A DNA stretch of 15,746 nt, from contig USLC01000006.1 in assembly GCA_900555375.1 (NCBI GenBank), forward strand, positions 1-15,746. Direction: 5' to 3'. The translations under genes and the position numbers were made by a program. The notes under the pieces were generated by a model, which was given only the letters and a program-made list of their open reading frames with translations, was not told the origin of the DNA and did not search any database. Source of the stretch: an uncultured Eubacteriales bacterium. GTDB taxonomy: Bacteria > Bacillota > Clostridia > Monoglobales > Monoglobaceae. How positions within the stretch are numbered: position 1 is the stretch's first letter; the number at the start of each line of letters is the position of its first letter. This document shows, piece by piece, positions 1 through 6,297 of this stretch.

Positions 1-539
1 CGATTATAACGATTATATTTACAGTGTAGAGAAAATGGCCAATTTGTCCGGCAAGAAGTATCACGGCAAGCGGGGGCACATTACCTACTTTATGAAGGCG
101 CACCCGGACTGGCAGTTTGAAGTGCTCACCCCGGAGAATGTGGGGGAGTGCATTGCCCTGCATACCAGCTGGATTGACGAGAAAGACCAAACGGAACAAA
201 AAGAAGTTTTCCCTGGAGTTTGAAGCGGTGCTCTCCGCCTTTGACAATTACAAGGCGCTGGGCTTTGTAGGCGGACTGATCCGGGTGGGCGGCAAGGTGA
301 TCGCCTACACCATGGGTGAGCCTCACAGTAAGGACTGCTTTGTGACCCATTTTGAAAAGGCACCGGCAGATATGCGCGGGGCGTTCCCCATCATCAATCA
401 GGTATTCACGCAGCAGTGCCTAAGTGGTTATACCTATGTGAATCGGGAAGAGGATATGGGAATCCCCGGAATGAGAAAAGCGAAGGAGTCGTATCACCCC
501 GCATTTATGATAAAAAAATATGTTGCGACATTAAAATAA
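1..539 (+). pseudogene. DUF2156 / LPG_synthase_C family protein, 3' part, frameshifted
   Basis: This is the C-terminal portion of a protein of the DUF2156 family, related to the acyltransferase domain of phosphatidylglycerol lysyltransferases; the role of the stand-alone family is not settled. The frame is already open at base 2 and reads DYNDYIYSVEKMANLSGKKY, so the gene starts before the window. This frame stops at 223. The family's C-terminal half, with GGLIRVGGKVIAYTMGEP, FEKAPADMRGAF and YVNREEDMGIPGMRKAK, continues in the frame ending at 539. Removing one A from the five-A run at 198-202 would join the two halves as DQTEQKKFSLEFEAVLSAF. The change is therefore a one-base insertion, either a real mutation or a sequencing or assembly error. 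GC is high (69 of 120 bases at 61-180) compared with genes further on, which hints at a separate origin. The gene converges on metI and shares its terminator. The family call is firm; whether the gene is truly dead is uncertain. Confidence 0.8.
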
Positions 540-582
540 AAACAACAGCCCGACGGCTAAAAAACCGTCGGGCTGTTGTTTT
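539..582. terminator. Bidirectional intrinsic terminator between the DUF2156 gene and metI
   Basis: A perfect 18-bp stem pairs 539-556 with 565-582 around the loop CTAAAAAA (557-564). The GC-rich core is CAGCCCGACGG with CCGTCGGGCTG. The stem ends in T4 on the plus strand. On the minus strand it is followed by a T-rich run, the complement of AAAATAAAAA at 533-542. It lies between convergent genes, overlaps the last base of the upstream stop codon, and should end transcription from both sides. Confidence 0.93.
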
Positions 583-594
583 GCCGCAATGAAT

Positions 595-1299
595 TTAACT
601 GCGCAGACGTTTATCCGATTTTACGGAAATCCGTGTTCCGATTGACTGAAAGATTTGAACCAGAACAATGAGGAAGAAGACCGCTACAAGCATAACAAGA
701 TATTTATATCTGTAGTATCCGTAGTTTATGGCGATTTTACCGAGTCCGCCGCCGCCGATTATTCCGCTCATAGCGGAATAGCCGAGGATAGTTGTTATCG
801 CAATTGTCAGATTGGACATAAGCGACGGAACGCTTTCGGGTATCATAACCTTTAATATTATCTGCATCGGGGTTGCGCCCATACTTTGCGCCGCCTCTAT
901 GATATTGGGGTTAAGCTCTCTTAAACTGCTTTCCGCAAGCCTTGCCACAAACGGAGCGGCGGCGATTACAAGAGGAACTATCGATGCCGTTGTTCCGACC
1001 GATGTTCCGACAATCAGCCGCGTAAGAGGAATAACCAAAATCATAAGTATAAGAAAGGGTATAGAGCGAAGCAGGTTTATTATAATGTCAAGCGCGGAAA
1101 GTACAGGCCTCGGCAGAGGAAGAACCCCGTCCTTTGAACCAACGACGAGTAAAACGCCGAGAGGAAGACCTATTATCACAGAAAATAAGGTTGACAAAAG
1201 AGTGACGTAAACCGTTTCCCATATTGCCAGCAAAAATTCGTTTTGAATAATCTGCAAAGCCTCATTTACGGCTTCGCCCGATAAAAACTGACCAAGCAT
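595..1299 (-). CDS. metI: Methionine ABC transporter permease MetI
   Basis: This 234-residue protein is the membrane-spanning subunit of a methionine importer; two copies form the pore and dock onto a MetN dimer. It is very hydrophobic with about five membrane helices. The typical EAA loop is EAAQSMGATPMQIILKVMIP at residues 135-154, the contact to the ATPase. The region GIIGGGGLGKIAINYGYYRY (179-198) is also characteristic of MetI. The length matches the family. The ATG overlaps the metN stop by one base (TGATG), and AAGGAGGG lies at 1306-1313, so translation is coupled to metN. It is the last gene of the metQ-metN-metI unit and ends about 12 bases before the bidirectional terminator. Nothing in the protein is unusual. 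Whether D-methionine, L-methionine or another amino acid is carried cannot be read from the permease. Confidence 0.95.
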   Translation of the reverse strand: MLGQFLSGEAVNEALQIIQNEFLLAIWETVYVTLLSTLFSVIIGLPLGVLLVVGSKDGVLPLPRPVLSALDIIINLLRSIPFLILMILVIPLTRLIVGTSVGTTASIVPLVIAAAPFVARLAESSLRELNPNIIEAAQSMGATPMQIILKVMIPESVPSLMSNLTIAITTILGYSAMSGIIGGGGLGKIAINYGYYRYKYLVMLVAVFFLIVLVQIFQSIGTRISVKSDKRLRS

Positions 1300-2300
1300 C
1301 AGATTTCCCTCCTTACAATAATATCGGGTATATTTTCAAGATACTCAACCGCGGCTTCAAGCTGTTCGCCGCCGCCGTTAATGCCAAGTATCATATTGCC
1401 GAAGACCTTGTCGCCTATGCACTTTGTCTGGGCGTAAAGGATATTTGCCTCCAGCTTTTTGTCCATTGCCATTCTGGCAATTATCGGCGTTCCCGCAACC
1501 GCCGCACCGTTGTATATAACACGAACGGAGTTTTGCGAAAGGTGGCTCGGCACATTGTCATCGGGGTTTGAGCTGAAGACAAGTCTCTTTGCCGCAGCTG
1601 ACTTCGGCATAGTAAACACATCGTTTACGCTGCCCTCTTCTGCGATGCTTCCGTTATCGAGAATGGCAACCTTGTTGCACACCTTTTCAACCACACTCAT
1701 TTGATGAGTGATAATGATAACGGTTATGCCAAGCTTTTGATTTATCTCCTTGATTAAATCAAGGATAGATTCGGTGGTTTTGGGGTCAAGAGCACTTGTT
1801 GCCTCATCGCAAAGAAGTATTTTCGGGTCTGTCGCAAGTGCGCGCGCTATGGCAACTCTTTGCTGCTGCCCGCCCGAGAGCCGTGACGGGTAAGCCTTTG
1901 CCTTATCGGGAAGCCCTACGGTTTCAAGCAGTTCAAGCGCCCTTTGCTTTGCCTTTACTTTGTTTACCCCGGCAAGTTCAAGCGGAAAGCACACATTGTC
2001 AAGACAGGTGCGCTGCATCAGCAGATTAAAGCTTTGAAATATCATTGTCACGTTCCTTCGAACCTCGCGAAGCTTTGCCGCAGAAAGCGAACCTATGTCA
2101 ACTCCGTCGATTATTACGTTGCCGTCGGTCGGGCGTTCAAGCATATTTATACAGCGGACAAGTGTACTTTTGCCCGCGCCGCTCATACCGATTATGCCGT
2201 AAATATCGCCGTCATTTACAGTCAGCGAAATATCTTTAAGCGCATCAACCGTTCCGTCGGCGGTTTTAAATGTTTTGGAAAGATTTTTAATTTCTATCAT
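1299..2300 (-). CDS. metN: Methionine ABC transporter ATP-binding protein MetN
   Basis: This 333-residue ATPase powers methionine import. All ABC motifs are present: Walker A GMSGAGKST (38-46), the Q-loop glutamine in MIFQS (Q89), the signature LSGGQQQ (141-147), Walker B ILLCDEATSALD (161-172) and the switch histidine in ITHQ (H199). Residues from about 258 to 330 form a C-terminal NIL domain, which in the MetN family binds methionine and inhibits transport when the cell has enough; it ends in NILYAQTKCIGDKVFGNMIL followed by a glycine-rich turn. The start ATG at 2300 has AAGGAG at 2311-2316. The gene lies 105 bases downstream of metQ, separated by a hairpin, and overlaps metI by one base. 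Length and domain order are normal for MetN. Confidence 0.96.
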   Translation of the reverse strand: MIEIKNLSKTFKTADGTVDALKDISLTVNDGDIYGIIGMSGAGKSTLVRCINMLERPTDGNVIIDGVDIGSLSAAKLREVRRNVTMIFQSFNLLMQRTCLDNVCFPLELAGVNKVKAKQRALELLETVGLPDKAKAYPSRLSGGQQQRVAIARALATDPKILLCDEATSALDPKTTESILDLIKEINQKLGITVIIITHQMSVVEKVCNKVAILDNGSIAEEGSVNDVFTMPKSAAAKRLVFSSNPDDNVPSHLSQNSVRVIYNGAAVAGTPIIARMAMDKKLEANILYAQTKCIGDKVFGNMILGINGGGEQLEAAVEYLENIPDIIVRREI

Positions 2301-2354
2301 ACAGGTTGTTCTCCTTGATTGCCGAAGCGTATCGGCATATTAAAATCTCTTATA

Positions 2355-2397
2355 CGAATTATAGGGGCGATGAAAAGCATCGCCCCATTCGTTTTTT
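2355..2397. terminator. Hairpin between metQ and metN, terminator-like in the plus direction only
   Basis: A 9-bp perfect stem GGGGCGATG/CATCGCCCC (2364-2372 with 2378-2386) has a 5-base loop. It is extended by an outer pair CGAAT/ATTCG (2355-2359 with 2387-2391) with a TATA bulge. On the plus strand it is followed at once by T6 (2392-2397), the layout of an intrinsic terminator, but no plus-strand gene lies here. In the metQ to metN direction the hairpin follows the metQ stop and is followed by TATAATTCG, not a T run, so it should not be an efficient sense terminator. Likely roles are blocking antisense transcription into metQ, or protecting the metQ mRNA end so that more MetQ than MetN/MetI is made. 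Both roles are inference. Confidence 0.6.
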
Positions 2398-2405
2398 GTT
2401 TTATG

Positions 2406-3266
2406 TTATTTTATCGGGTCAAGATTTTTTTGCTTTCCGCCGTACAGACCCATCGGCTCAACGTGGATTGCGCCCACAGATACAACGTGAGTTCCGTTCT
2501 GCTTATCAAAGTCTTCAAGATAGGGCAGGTGCTGGAAGTAGTTTGCGTCAACCTCTCCGCTGTCAACAACGTTGTTCGGCTGAATGTAATCCGTAAATTC
2601 TTTTATATCAAGCTTGATATTCTTGTCTGCAAGAATTTCTTTTGCGACAGCAAGAATCTCAGCGTGAGGAGTGGGCGAAGCCGCAACTGAAATTGTGCTT
2701 CCCGACAGCGCGTCATAGTTTACAGAGTCGTCATAGCCGCTTCCGGGATTGTCTACAACGCTTACAACCGAGCCGTCGTACTTTGTCTTGATAAATTCGG
2801 CAACCTTTGTGCTTTCAAGGGCAGCCTTAAGAGCTTTTACCTTGTCGCTGTTCTCGTTTCCTTCTTTTACAGCTAAAATATTACCGTATTCCGAAGAAGA
2901 ACCTTCTGTTACAAGCGAGTCCGAAACAGGGTTGAGACTTGCCTGAATGGCATAGTTTGAATTTATAACAGCGTAATCAACATCTTTTAATACATTCGGT
3001 ATCTGTGCCGCCTCAACCTCTTTGAATTTTATGTTGTGCGGGTTTTCCGCGATGTCGCTGACCGTTGCGGTTATTCCGGCGCCGTCTTTAAGCTTGATAT
3101 AGCCGTTGTCCTGAAGCAGAAGAAGTGCACGCGCCTCGTTCGTTGTGTCATTGGGAACAGCGATTGTTACGCTGCTTTCCGTCTTTCCGCCGCCGCACGC
3201 GGCAAGCAATGCCGAAGCGGTAACTGCCGCTGCAATGATTGATAATGCTTTAGTAAATTTTTTCAT
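2406..3266 (-). CDS. metQ: Methionine-binding lipoprotein MetQ (NlpA family)
   Basis: This 286-residue protein is the extracellular substrate-binding subunit of the methionine importer, anchored to the membrane by lipid. The N-terminus MKKFTKALSI is basic, then hydrophobic, and leads to a lipobox LAAC (21-24), so cysteine 24 should be lipidated and become the first mature residue. The mature part has NlpA-family sequence, such as VTIAVPNDTTNEARALLLLQ near the start and EVDANYFQHLPYLEDF near the end. The ATG at 3266 has GGAGGAA at 3274-3280. It is the first gene of the unit, 43 bases below the predicted transcription start. NlpA-family proteins can bind other amino acids or dipeptides, but the metN NIL domain next door supports methionine. 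Confidence 0.95.
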   Translation of the reverse strand: MKKFTKALSIIAAAVTASALLAACGGGKTESSVTIAVPNDTTNEARALLLLQDNGYIKLKDGAGITATVSDIAENPHNIKFKEVEAAQIPNVLKDVDYAVINSNYAIQASLNPVSDSLVTEGSSSEYGNILAVKEGNENSDKVKALKAALESTKVAEFIKTKYDGSVVSVVDNPGSGYDDSVNYDALSGSTISVAASPTPHAEILAVAKEILADKNIKLDIKEFTDYIQPNNVVDSGEVDANYFQHLPYLEDFDKQNGTHVVSVGAIHVEPMGLYGGKQKNLDPIK

Positions 3267-3315
3267 AACTTAATTCCTCCGTTTTCAATATTCATTATTT
3301 CTTTAACGTGAGTCT

Positions 3316-3344
3316 ATCATACCACACTTTTCCGATTCTGTCCA
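3316..3344 (-). promoter_or_regulatory. Promoter of metQ-metN-metI
   Basis: On the minus strand TGGACA (3339-3344) and TATGAT (3316-3321) are 17 bases apart, each one mismatch from the sigma-A consensus. The sequence TGG directly before TATGAT gives an extended -10 element. Transcription should begin near 3309, leaving a leader of about 43 bases. That is too short for a SAM-I (S-box) or T-box element, so control must act at the DNA level or elsewhere. Confidence 0.8.
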
Positions 3345-3353
3345 ATACACAAT

Positions 3354-3396
3354 AATTATCGTTTGCTATAGTTTTAAGTTATAACAAACGATAATT
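3354..3396. repeat. 12-bp inverted repeat upstream of the metQ promoter
   Basis: AATTATCGTTTG (3354-3365) and CAAACGATAATT (3385-3396) are exact reverse complements with a 19-base AT-rich spacer. A further weak pairing, TATA with TATA, exists inside the spacer. The repeat ends 9 bases upstream of the metQ -35 box and begins just past the stop of the zinc-ribbon gene. No T run follows it on the minus strand, so it is a poor terminator for that gene. An operator for a dimeric regulator of the met unit is the better guess, but no regulator is identified here. Confidence 0.6.
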
Positions 3397-3418
3397 GATA
3401 AATTTGATAAATTTGATA
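3395..3418. repeat. Short 9-bp tandem repeat
   Basis: TTGATAAAT occurs at 3395-3403 and 3404-3412 and is followed by a partial third copy TTGATA (3413-3418). The array abuts the stop codon of the zinc-ribbon gene (3419) and shares two bases with the inverted repeat. It is a simple AT-rich repeat with no evident role. Confidence 0.7.
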
Positions 3419-4174
3419 TTATATAGATGACGGGTCGATGAACCAGCGTCCGTTGATTCTGTACACTATCACGTTTCGGGTTGACGGAGCAGAAACGATA
3501 TCGCCTTTTTGAGCGACACTGACCTTTATTTTGTATGCCTTGCGGCAGCGGATTTTTCCGTAGGATTTGTTATCCTTGCTGTTTTCGGATAAAAAATTGT
3601 TTATATTATCAATCCGCGCCTTAAGCTCTTCGCCTTCGATTTTTGTTTTGCTTATTATTCTGCATTCAACATCGATATCGTCATTGCTGTCGGACAGATA
3701 GCGGCTGCTCATCGAATCAAAATAAGAAAAGTTATCTTTTATCAGCTTTTGATACTGCACGGGCATAGTTTTAAGCATACCCATTGTGTCTTTGTTTTCG
3801 GCTAAATCAATGTATTTATATACGACCCTTGTCGGGCTGCTGTGATAATCAACGGCTTTATATATGCAAAACAGTGCGGATAATGCAATGATAACGCTTG
3901 CCGCGATAACAGCCGTTTTAAATCCGCGGCGCCTTTTCCCTCGAGGGATATCAAAACTGCCGTTGACCTCTTGATACTCTTGATACATAATATCGTAAGG
4001 CTTTGAGAGAGTGTATTCTGAATATTCATCGCTTTCGGCAGAGCCGCAGCTGCTGCCCGAAGCCTCGCCGCTATCATCGGCAAATGTCTCGGAACAGCAG
4101 CCAAGGTTGCTGCCGCAGGACACACAAAACTTTGCTATATCTTCATTTTCTTTTCCGCAATTTTTACAGCGCAT
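3419..4174 (-). CDS. Zinc-ribbon, single-pass membrane protein of unknown function
   Basis: I do not recognise a specific family. The predicted protein has 251 residues. It opens with a zinc ribbon MRCKNCGKENEDIAKFCVSC (cysteines 3, 6, 17 and 20), followed by a serine- and acid-rich linker with three more cysteines (26, 27, 43). A basic patch RGKRRR (78-83) precedes one membrane helix at about 86-105, so the ribbon should lie in the cytoplasm and the remainder outside. The outer part, about 112-251, resembles the small NTF2-like domains often found behind such helices, ending VIVYRINGRWFIDPSSI. The ATG at 4174 is chosen because AAGGAG (4183-4188) lies 8 bases before it; a TTG one codon upstream sits too close. 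It is a single-gene unit upstream of the met genes with no visible functional link to them. Confidence 0.8.
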   Translation of the reverse strand: MRCKNCGKENEDIAKFCVSCGSNLGCCSETFADDSGEASGSSCGSAESDEYSEYTLSKPYDIMYQEYQEVNGSFDIPRGKRRRGFKTAVIAASVIIALSALFCIYKAVDYHSSPTRVVYKYIDLAENKDTMGMLKTMPVQYQKLIKDNFSYFDSMSSRYLSDSNDDIDVECRIISKTKIEGEELKARIDNINNFLSENSKDNKSYGKIRCRKAYKIKVSVAQKGDIVSAPSTRNVIVYRINGRWFIDPSSI

Positions 4175-4205
4175 CAAAAAAACTCCTTTTTACAACATTT
4201 TCTTT

Positions 4206-4234
4206 AATATATCATAAAAGATAGGTGGGGTCAA
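4206..4234 (-). promoter_or_regulatory. Promoter of the zinc-ribbon gene
   Basis: On the minus strand TTGACC (4229-4234) and TATATT (4206-4211) are separated by 17 bases, and TGA precedes the -10 box (extended -10). Each box has one mismatch to consensus. Transcription would start about 25 bases before the ATG at 4174. Confidence 0.72.
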
Positions 4235-4276
4235 CAATCAAAATCAACAACTAAGCAAGGTTATACGGATAAATAA

Positions 4277-4294
4277 TTATTTAAAATTAAATAA
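4277..4294. repeat. AT-only inverted repeat in the divergent intergenic region
   Basis: TTATTTAA, AA, TTAAATAA form an 18-base inverted repeat. It lies between the divergent promoters of the zinc-ribbon gene and the antiporter gene, in a 299-base gap (4175-4473) that otherwise holds those two promoters and the palindrome at 4350-4363. With only A and T it may occur by chance. Confidence 0.35.
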
Positions 4295-4349
4295 CAGAGG
4301 AATGCACGCGGCGGCAGATGTACCGCTTTTGATGCATAAGATTTAAGGA

Positions 4350-4363
4350 AAACAAATTTGTTT
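4350..4363. repeat. 14-bp perfect palindrome upstream of the antiporter promoter
   Basis: AAACAAATTTGTTT is its own reverse complement. It ends 44 bases before the -35 box of the antiporter promoter (4408). It is a candidate operator site, but AT richness raises the chance of coincidence and no regulator is seen nearby. Confidence 0.4.
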
Positions 4364-4407
4364 GAAGAATAATATCGAAAAAGTTTGAAATAAAGTTAAA
4401 AAATCTA

Positions 4408-4435
4408 TTGCTTTTTCATCAAAAAGTGATACAAT
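4408..4435 (+). promoter_or_regulatory. Promoter of the antiporter-tspO unit
   Basis: TTGCTT (4408-4413) and TACAAT (4430-4435) are 16 bases apart, and TGA precedes the -10 box, giving an extended -10. A 6-bp inverted repeat CTTTTT/AAAAAG (4411-4416, 4421-4426) begins within the -35 box and reaches into the spacer. The promoter argues against a TTG start at 4408 for the antiporter, because transcription would start near 4442. Confidence 0.72.
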
Positions 4436-4473
4436 ATAAAGTTGGAAAGCAAATAATTACGGGAGTGGTAAAA

Positions 4474-5655
4474 ATGGATAGCTATACAATTTTTAAGGAT
4501 ATAGCGATAATTCTGATGGCGGCAAAGTTTTGCGGAATACTTGCGCGGAAGGTGAAAGCCCCGCAGGTTGTGGGCGAAATCGTTGCCGGGCTTTTGATAG
4601 GGCCGTGCCTGCTCGGCTGGGTTGCGCAAAGCGACTTTATTTCGCAGATGGCAGAGATAGGGGTAATCATTCTTATGTTCTCGGCGGGACTTGAGACTGA
4701 TATCAAAGACCTTTTAAAGACAGGGCCGGTTGCGTTTGCCATTGCGTGTATGGGTGTGCTTGTGCCGTTGGTGGGCGGAACGCTTTTATATATGGTGTTT
4801 TACGGATTTTCACCCATTGGCAGCGATGAGTTTTACAAGGCGCTGTTTACGGGCACAATACTTACGGCGACATCGGTCAGCATAACCGTTCAGGCGCTGC
4901 GCGAGATGGGGCATCTTAAGGGCAAAATAGGTACAACGATTGTCAGCGCGGCGGTAATAGACGATGTTATCGGAATAATAGTTCTGACTTTTGTTATCGG
5001 GCTTAAAACGCCAGACTCAAGCGTTGGCAAGGTTGTCATAAACACGGTAATGTTTTTTGCCGTGTCGGGTATCGGCGGAGTTATTGCATATAAATTGTTT
5101 AAATTGTTTGATGCAAAGTATCCGCACACAAGAAGAATACCGATTATAGGTCTTGCATTGTGTTTGTTTATGGCATATGCGGCGGAAACGTTTTTCGGAA
5201 TAGCCGATATTACAGGCGCGTATGTTGCGGGCATAATTCTTTGCAGCATTCGGGATTCCGATTATATTGCAGAGAAGATGGATATAAATTCGTATATGAT
5301 ATTCGGGCCGCTTTTCTTTGCAAGTATCGGACTTAAAACAAATATAGAAAGCTTTAATATGTCGATACTTGTATTTTCGATTGCATTTGTTATCTTGGGA
5401 ATGATAACAAAGATTATCGGCTGCGGACTGGCGGCAAAGCTTTGCGGAAATTCGTGGCTGGATTCGGCAAAGATCGGAGTGGGAATGATGGCGCGCGGCG
5501 AGGTTGCGTTGATAGTATCGCAAAAGGGGCTTGCTGTCGGGATGTTGTCGCCGGTGTATTTTACGGCGGTCATTCTGCTTATAATCGTATCGTCGATTTT
5601 AAGCCCGATTTTGTTAAAATATTTGTATTTGAGACAGAATGTTCAATCCGAATAA
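4474..5655 (+). CDS. Cation:proton antiporter, CPA2 (NapA/KefB-like) family
   Basis: This integral membrane protein has 393 residues and probably 12-13 helices, and exchanges Na+ or K+ for protons. It carries the ion-binding paired aspartates VIDDVIGIIVLTF (D163, D164) typical of electrogenic CPA2 exchangers, the preceding unwound-helix segment LTATSVSITVQAL (130-142), and MMARGEVALIVSQKGL (338-353), the late conserved helix. VVGEIVAGLLIGP (32-44) is the usual first conserved helix. There is no C-terminal TrkA-N/TrkA-C (KTN/RCK) domain, so it is the short NapA-like form and not KefB/KefC. The start at 4474 is preferred because GGGAGTGG (4461-4468) precedes it and the upstream part of the frame contains the promoter. 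It is followed 60 bases later by tspO with no terminator between. Sodium versus potassium preference cannot be told from the sequence. Confidence 0.92.
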   Translation: MDSYTIFKDIAIILMAAKFCGILARKVKAPQVVGEIVAGLLIGPCLLGWVAQSDFISQMAEIGVIILMFSAGLETDIKDLLKTGPVAFAIACMGVLVPLVGGTLLYMVFYGFSPIGSDEFYKALFTGTILTATSVSITVQALREMGHLKGKIGTTIVSAAVIDDVIGIIVLTFVIGLKTPDSSVGKVVINTVMFFAVSGIGGVIAYKLFKLFDAKYPHTRRIPIIGLALCLFMAYAAETFFGIADITGAYVAGIILCSIRDSDYIAEKMDINSYMIFGPLFFASIGLKTNIESFNMSILVFSIAFVILGMITKIIGCGLAAKLCGNSWLDSAKIGVGMMARGEVALIVSQKGLAVGMLSPVYFTAVILLIIVSSILSPILLKYLYLRQNVQSE

Positions 5656-5715
5656 AGTATTATATTTTGGCATAATATATTTTAAGAAAATATGTTATGA
5701 GGGGTATGAAATATA

Positions 5716-6183
5716 ATGCGTAAAAAGTTCGGGGCTTATGTAATATCCGTTGCTGCGGCGCTCGTGGTCGGTGCGGCTTCGGTGGCAATCAGCGGAGGAG
5801 GATTTGATACATACAAGACTTTAAGGCTTCCGCCGTTTGCACCGCCTTCGGCGGCCTTCCCGATTATATGGACGGTTTTGTTTATACTTATGGGCATAGG
5901 TGCGGCGGCGGTGTATAAGTCGGCTTCAAACAAGCGCTTTGACGCGCTTGCTGTCTATGCGGCTCAGCTTGCGGTAAACTTCTTTTGGTCAATAATCTTT
6001 TTTAAATTTGAGGCATATTTGTCTGCGTTTATATGGCTGATACTTTTGCTTGTGCTGATTGGCGTTATGATTTTCAGGTTTTGGGGTATAAACAAAGCGG
6101 CGGCGGTGCTTCAGATTCCGTATTTTTTGTGGACGGTATTTGCAGGATATTTAACCCTATTCGTATACATTTTAAATAAGTGA
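5716..6183 (+). CDS. tspO: TspO/MBR family membrane protein
   Basis: The 155-residue protein has five predicted membrane helices and belongs to the TspO family (bacterial homologues of the mitochondrial translocator protein), which binds porphyrins and sterol-like ligands; its true bacterial role is debated. Family landmarks are LRLPPFAPPSAAF (36-48) then PIIWTVLFILMGIG (49-62), the NFFWSIIFF helix (88-96), and the final helix PYFLWTVFAGYLTLFVYILN (135-154). Length is typical. The ATG at 5716 has GAGGGG at 5699-5704. An ATG at 5706 hits a stop after five codons and is excluded. It lies 60 bases behind the antiporter gene, probably in the same transcript, and is followed by a clear terminator. 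The pairing with an antiporter may only reflect shared stress expression. Confidence 0.93.
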   Translation: MRKKFGAYVISVAAALVVGAASVAISGGGFDTYKTLRLPPFAPPSAAFPIIWTVLFILMGIGAAAVYKSASNKRFDALAVYAAQLAVNFFWSIIFFKFEAYLSAFIWLILLLVLIGVMIFRFWGINKAAAVLQIPYFLWTVFAGYLTLFVYILNK

Positions 6184-6191
6184 CCGTTGAG

Positions 6192-6225
6192 GTTCACCCG
6201 TGTTTAACACTCGGGTGAACTTTTT
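6192..6225 (+). terminator. Intrinsic terminator after tspO
   Basis: GTTCACCCG (6192-6200) and CGGGTGAAC (6212-6220) form a 9-bp stem with an 11-base loop. TTTTT follows directly, then GTTGT. It ends the antiporter-tspO transcript 9 bases after the tspO stop. Confidence 0.92.
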
Positions 6226-6226
6226 G

Positions 6227-6255
6227 TTGTATTGCGGTGCGGATTGTGATACAAT
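6227..6255 (+). promoter_or_regulatory. Promoter of the sirtuin gene
   Basis: TACAAT (6250-6255) preceded by TGA forms an extended -10 box in the string GTGATACAATATA, the same 13 bases as at the antiporter promoter. The matching -35 position, TTGTAT (6227-6232), is weak (three of six) with a 17-base spacer. The promoter directly follows the tspO terminator, so the sirtuin gene starts a new unit. Confidence 0.6.
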
Positions 6256-6297
6256 ATACTTAAATTATACAACTTATTAATAATAGGGGTGATAAGG

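Noticed and set aside
3354..3396. Inverted repeat as the terminator of the zinc-ribbon gene
   Set aside because: The stem is AT-rich with a 19-base loop and is not followed by a T run on the minus strand (ATTGTGTATT follows).
3267..3418. SAM-I or T-box riboswitch upstream of metQ
   Set aside because: The predicted leader is about 43 bases, and the sequence upstream of the promoter holds only one AT-rich inverted repeat, not a multi-helix fold.
4300..4340. Possible small RNA with ATGCA/TGCAT and GCGG/CCGC pairing
   Set aside because: The stems are only 4-5 bp with large internal loops, and no promoter or terminator frames them.
4408..4473. N-terminal extension of the antiporter from a TTG at 4408
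   Set aside because: This stretch contains a good promoter and the ribosome site. The family's first helix follows the ATG at 4474, and the extension is polar and unlike the family.
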